The position numbers and the translations under genes were made by a program. A stretch of 64,000 nucleotides of DNA from an uncultured Oscillospiraceae bacterium (GTDB lineage Bacteria > Bacillota > Clostridia > Oscillospirales > Oscillospiraceae): positions 62,001 through 126,000 of the forward strand of contig CAKTPP010000006.1 of NCBI GenBank assembly GCA_934591895.1, read 5' to 3'. Each line of letters opens with the position of its first letter. Within the stretch, counting starts at the first letter, position 1. Under the pieces are notes generated by a model. The model did not search any database, had not been told where the DNA came from, and worked only from the letters and a program-made list of their open reading frames with translations. Shown piece after piece: positions 61,397 to 64,000 of this stretch.

Positions 61397-61768
61397 TTAG
61401 GTCTCCACAGACCCGGGTTCACGTTCTTCCGGGACATGGATCTCCCGGATGGTAAAGTCCTTGCCGGACAGCACCGTTTTGTTGAAGCTGTTGCAGTTCG
61501 GGCAATAACCGTTGCACTCGATGACGTTGAAGATCTCGTCGCAGTCCTCGCACTCGGCCATGCCGGGCACGATGTTGACGATGAGCTTCGTGTTTTCCAG
61601 CGGCGTGCCCTTCACGACGGGGGGATAGAGCTCCTCCACATACTCCGGGATGACGAGCGAGAGCTCGCCGCAGTCGGCCACGATCTCGGAGATCTCGTCG
61701 ATCTGATTGGCGGCCGCGTAGTCGGTGACGGTCTTGACCATGGCGCGCACCACGCCGATCTCATGCAT
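61397..61768 (-). CDS. hypA: HypA-type zinc-ribbon protein
   Basis: A 123-residue protein beginning MHEIGVVRAM (His2 nickel motif) with zinc ribbon CEDC and CPNC (~residues 73-92). It lies 11 bp after the GltD-like gene and 21 bp before the OYE gene, so it belongs to their operon rather than to a hydrogenase cluster. The spacing between the two CxxC pairs differs from the 1315 copy. Confidence 0.85.
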   Translation of the reverse strand: MHEIGVVRAMVKTVTDYAAANQIDEISEIVADCGELSLVIPEYVEELYPPVVKGTPLENTKLIVNIVPGMAECEDCDEIFNVIECNGYCPNCNSFNKTVLSGKDFTIREIHVPEEREPGSVET

Positions 61769-61779
61769 GGCGCCGCTCC

Positions 61780-64000
61780 TTATCTGCCGCGCGTCTTGCG
61801 CACGAGACGGCCGATGGCGGCGGGGGTGTTGCCGGCCACGGTCAGCAGGGTGCGGAAGTATTCACGGCCGTGCGTGTCGTTGACCTTCTCGAGGCGGATG
61901 GCGTCGAACTTGCACTTGGTGGTGCAGATGCCGCAGCCGATGCACTGGTCCTCGTTGAGGACGACCGCGCCGCAGCCGAGGCAGCGCTCGGTCTCCTTCT
62001 TCATCTGCTCCTCGGTGAACACACCGCGCAGATCGTGGAAGGTCTTCTTCGCCTCTTCGGCGGAGCCGTCGTGCGCGTGCTGACGCGGGGTGTTGTCAAA
62101 GCTCTCGACCGGCACGGCCACGGTCGCGGGATCGAGCGACTTGTAGTCGCGGTGGTCACGGCCGATGAGCTGGCTCTGGCCGGGGTGCACGAAGCGGTGG
62201 ATGGACACGGCGGCCTCTTTGCCGGCGGCGATGGCGTCGATGGCAAACTTCGGGCCGGTCACAAGATCGCCGCCCGCGAACACGTCGGGCTCGGCGGTCT
62301 GATACGTTGCGGGGTCAACAAGCACGGTGCCGCGCTTGCCGAGCTGGAGCTTCGAGCCGGCGTCGATGCCGCACAGGTCGATCTGCTGGCCAATGGCCGA
62401 GATGACGGCGGAGACTGCAAGCGTCTCGAACTCGCCCGTGCCGACGGGCTTGCGGCGGCCCTTCTCGTCGGGCTCGCCGAGGGTCATGGTCTCGACCTTG
62501 ATGGCCGTGGCCTTGCCCTTTTCGCCCAGGATCTCGACCGGAGCGCTCAGGAAGCGGAACTTGACGCCCTCGGCCTCGGCCTCGGCGACCTCTTCGTCCG
62601 CTGCGGGCATCTCCTCGCGGCTGCGGCGGTAGAGCAGCGTCACGTCCGCACTGCGGCGCACGGCGGCGCGCGCGACGTCGATGGCGACATTGCCGCCGCC
62701 GATGACGGCGACCTTCTTGCCGATGGTCGGGCGCTTGCCGAGGTTCACGGCGCGCAGGAACTCGACGCCGGTGAACACACCCTTCAGCTCGTCGCCCGGG
62801 CAGCCGGCCGGCGTGCCCTTGGAGGCGCCGACGGCGAGGTAGATCGCCTTGTAGCCGTCCGCGCGCAGCGCGTCGAGCGTCATGTTTTTGCCGACCTCAA
62901 CGCCGAAGCAAAACTCCACGCCGAGCTCCTTGAGCACGTCGATCTCCGCGTTGACAACGTTTTTCTCGAGACGGAAGCTCGGGATGCCGAGCGTGAGCAT
63001 GCCGCCGGGCACGGACTCCTTCTCGAACACGGTCACGGGGTAGCCCTTGACGGCGAGGTAGTACGCGCAGCTCAGACCGGCAGGGCCGGCGCCGATGACG
63101 GCGATCTTCTCCGGGTACGGACGGCCGATCTGGTTGAGCATCTTCGGCACGAAGCGGGTGCTGGCCTCGAGATCCTTCTCGGCGATGAACTTCTTGATGT
63201 CGTCGATGGCGATCGGATCGTCGATGCTGCCGCGGGTGCAGGCATCCTCACAACGCTTGTTGCAGATGCGGCCGCAGACGGCCGGGAACGGGTTTTCTTT
63301 CTTGATGAGCTCCAGCGCCTCGGTGTAGCGGCCGAGGGACGCGAGCTTGATGTAGCCCTGAACCGGGATGTGCGCCGGGCACTCGGCCTTGCAGGGGGCG
63401 GTGCCGCTGGGCATGACGTCGGAGCGGTTCGTGCGGTACTCGGGGTTGTAGCTCGAGCGGTGGAACGGCACGCTGGCGTCGGTGTCGTAGGTATCGGAGA
63501 TGTGCGGATCGGTCGCGCAGCGCTTCTGACCGAGCTTGAGCGCGTTGGTCTGGCAGTTTTCGACGCACTGACCGCAGGCGACGCACTTTTCCTTGTCCAC
63601 GCGGGCGATGTAGTTCGAGCGGATGGCGCGCGGCGTGCGGAACAGCTCCGCGATGCGCAGCGCGAAGCACGAGCAGCCGCAGCAGTTGCAGATGGCGTTC
63701 GTGTCCTCGAAGCCGGGGGTCTGGTTGATCTCGTGCACGAGGCCGTTGTCCTCGGCGCGCTGGAGGATCTCATACGCCTCTTCCTTGCTCACGAGGCGGT
63801 GATAGCCCTGCTCGGAGAAGCAGCGGGCGTTGTCGTTGAGGTACATGCACATATCCTCTTCGAGGTGGCCGCAGCCCTCGCCCATGAGACGGCGGGCACG
63901 GCGGCAGGAGCACGGACCGACGCTGATGGCGGTCGCGTTCTCGATGAGGGTGCGCACTTCGTCGTAGGAGGCGGCGTGCGAGTCGTTCTCGATGGCGCTC
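61780..64000 (-). CDS. Multidomain Fe-S/FAD oxidoreductase, GltD-like (5' partial)
   Basis: At least 739 residues; the frame stays open to the right edge, so the start is missing. N-terminal cysteine-rich domain (CSCRRARRLMGEGC, CNCCGCSC), ferredoxin motif CVACGQCVENC, then a GltD-type Fe-S domain (CKAECPAHIPVQGYIKLA, CGRICNKRCEDAC). FAD motif VIGAGPAGLSCAYYL and NAD(P) motif VIGGGNVAIDVARAA follow, then CLGCG and CIGCGICTTKC at the end. Paralogue of the left-edge gene. It probably feeds electrons to the OYE reductase of the same operon. Confidence 0.9.
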   Translation of the reverse strand, partial: SAIENDSHAASYDEVRTLIENATAISVGPCSCRRARRLMGEGCGHLEEDMCMYLNDNARCFSEQGYHRLVSKEEAYEILQRAEDNGLVHEINQTPGFEDTNAICNCCGCSCFALRIAELFRTPRAIRSNYIARVDKEKCVACGQCVENCQTNALKLGQKRCATDPHISDTYDTDASVPFHRSSYNPEYRTNRSDVMPSGTAPCKAECPAHIPVQGYIKLASLGRYTEALELIKKENPFPAVCGRICNKRCEDACTRGSIDDPIAIDDIKKFIAEKDLEASTRFVPKMLNQIGRPYPEKIAVIGAGPAGLSCAYYLAVKGYPVTVFEKESVPGGMLTLGIPSFRLEKNVVNAEIDVLKELGVEFCFGVEVGKNMTLDALRADGYKAIYLAVGASKGTPAGCPGDELKGVFTGVEFLRAVNLGKRPTIGKKVAVIGGGNVAIDVARAAVRRSADVTLLYRRSREEMPAADEEVAEAEAEGVKFRFLSAPVEILGEKGKATAIKVETMTLGEPDEKGRRKPVGTGEFETLAVSAVISAIGQQIDLCGIDAGSKLQLGKRGTVLVDPATYQTAEPDVFAGGDLVTGPKFAIDAIAAGKEAAVSIHRFVHPGQSQLIGRDHRDYKSLDPATVAVPVESFDNTPRQHAHDGSAEEAKKTFHDLRGVFTEEQMKKETERCLGCGAVVLNEDQCIGCGICTTKCKFDAIRLEKVNDTHGREYFRTLLTVAGNTPAAIGRLVRKTRGR

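Overview
The window looks like a chromosomal segment from a GC-rich, anaerobic, endospore-forming Firmicute of the Oscillospiraceae type (Clostridia). The spore genes gpr and spoVT support this. So do an oxygen-sensitive class III ribonucleotide reductase (nrdDG), many ferredoxin-like and FAD proteins, strong AGGAGG ribosome binding sites, sigma-A promoters with 17-bp spacers, and SipW/TasA/SLH surface proteins. No species is claimed. Two consensus parS sites beside parA-parB suggest the left part lies in the origin-proximal domain.

Layout: (1) 1-1656, the end of a GltD-like FAD/4Fe-4S oxidoreductase followed by hypA. (2) 1960-9384, core genes asnS, a lipid kinase, rpsT, gpr, parS-parA-parB, serS and mscL. 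(3) 9451-12251, initiator tRNA-Met followed by a small accessory patch with two regulators, two unknown genes and one frameshifted small gene. (4) 12381-15089, an ECF nickel/cobalt importer (cbiO, cbiQ, cbiM). (5) 15491-19769, an Fe-S protein with a truncated HypA-like partner, a flavodoxin-ferredoxin protein with a divergent TetR regulator, and spoVT. (6) 20223-24694, galE, nrdD, nrdG, dut. (7) 24750-30498 (minus), a Dlt-like operon of adenylation enzyme, carrier protein, PLP decarboxylase, MBOAT transferase and DltD/AlgJ-like protein. (8) 30938-38371 (plus), a SipW-dependent surface-fibre locus: signal peptidase, four TasA/CalY-type proteins, a large VWA adhesin and an SLH-anchored protein. 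(9) 38522-47429, TetR/acetoacetate-decarboxylase-like pair, MATE pump, LOG-family protein, a FAH/two-PanE catabolic operon and a YkvI-like membrane protein. (10) 48063-55207, TrkH, an AEC transporter, folC-ruvX, two MgtC proteins and a LacI regulator. (11) 55459-59143, a TRAP transporter and a glycerophosphodiesterase. (12) 59297-64000 (minus), an old-yellow-enzyme reductase, a third HypA and a second GltD-like oxidoreductase that runs off the right edge.

The most unusual feature is a dispersed, non-coding ~200-bp element with four complete copies (1681-1938, 16964-17224, 47643-47873, 52409-52670) and partial copies at 40145, 47883 and 59179. Each complete copy folds into the same series of hairpins, and paired positions change together between copies, so structure rather than coding is conserved. 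Each complete copy is bracketed by two near-identical terminator hairpins whose sequence is specific to that locus. All but one copy sit between convergent genes. I do not recognise this family.

Two further systems deserve attention. One is the Dlt-like operon, whose embedded decarboxylase recalls carrier-bound amino-acid decarboxylation. The other is the complete SipW/TasA/VWA/SLH fibre operon, which is preceded by a possible kissing-loop leader. A recurring theme is HypA-like small proteins encoded directly beside Fe-S or FAD oxidoreductases (three times) although no hydrogenase is visible.
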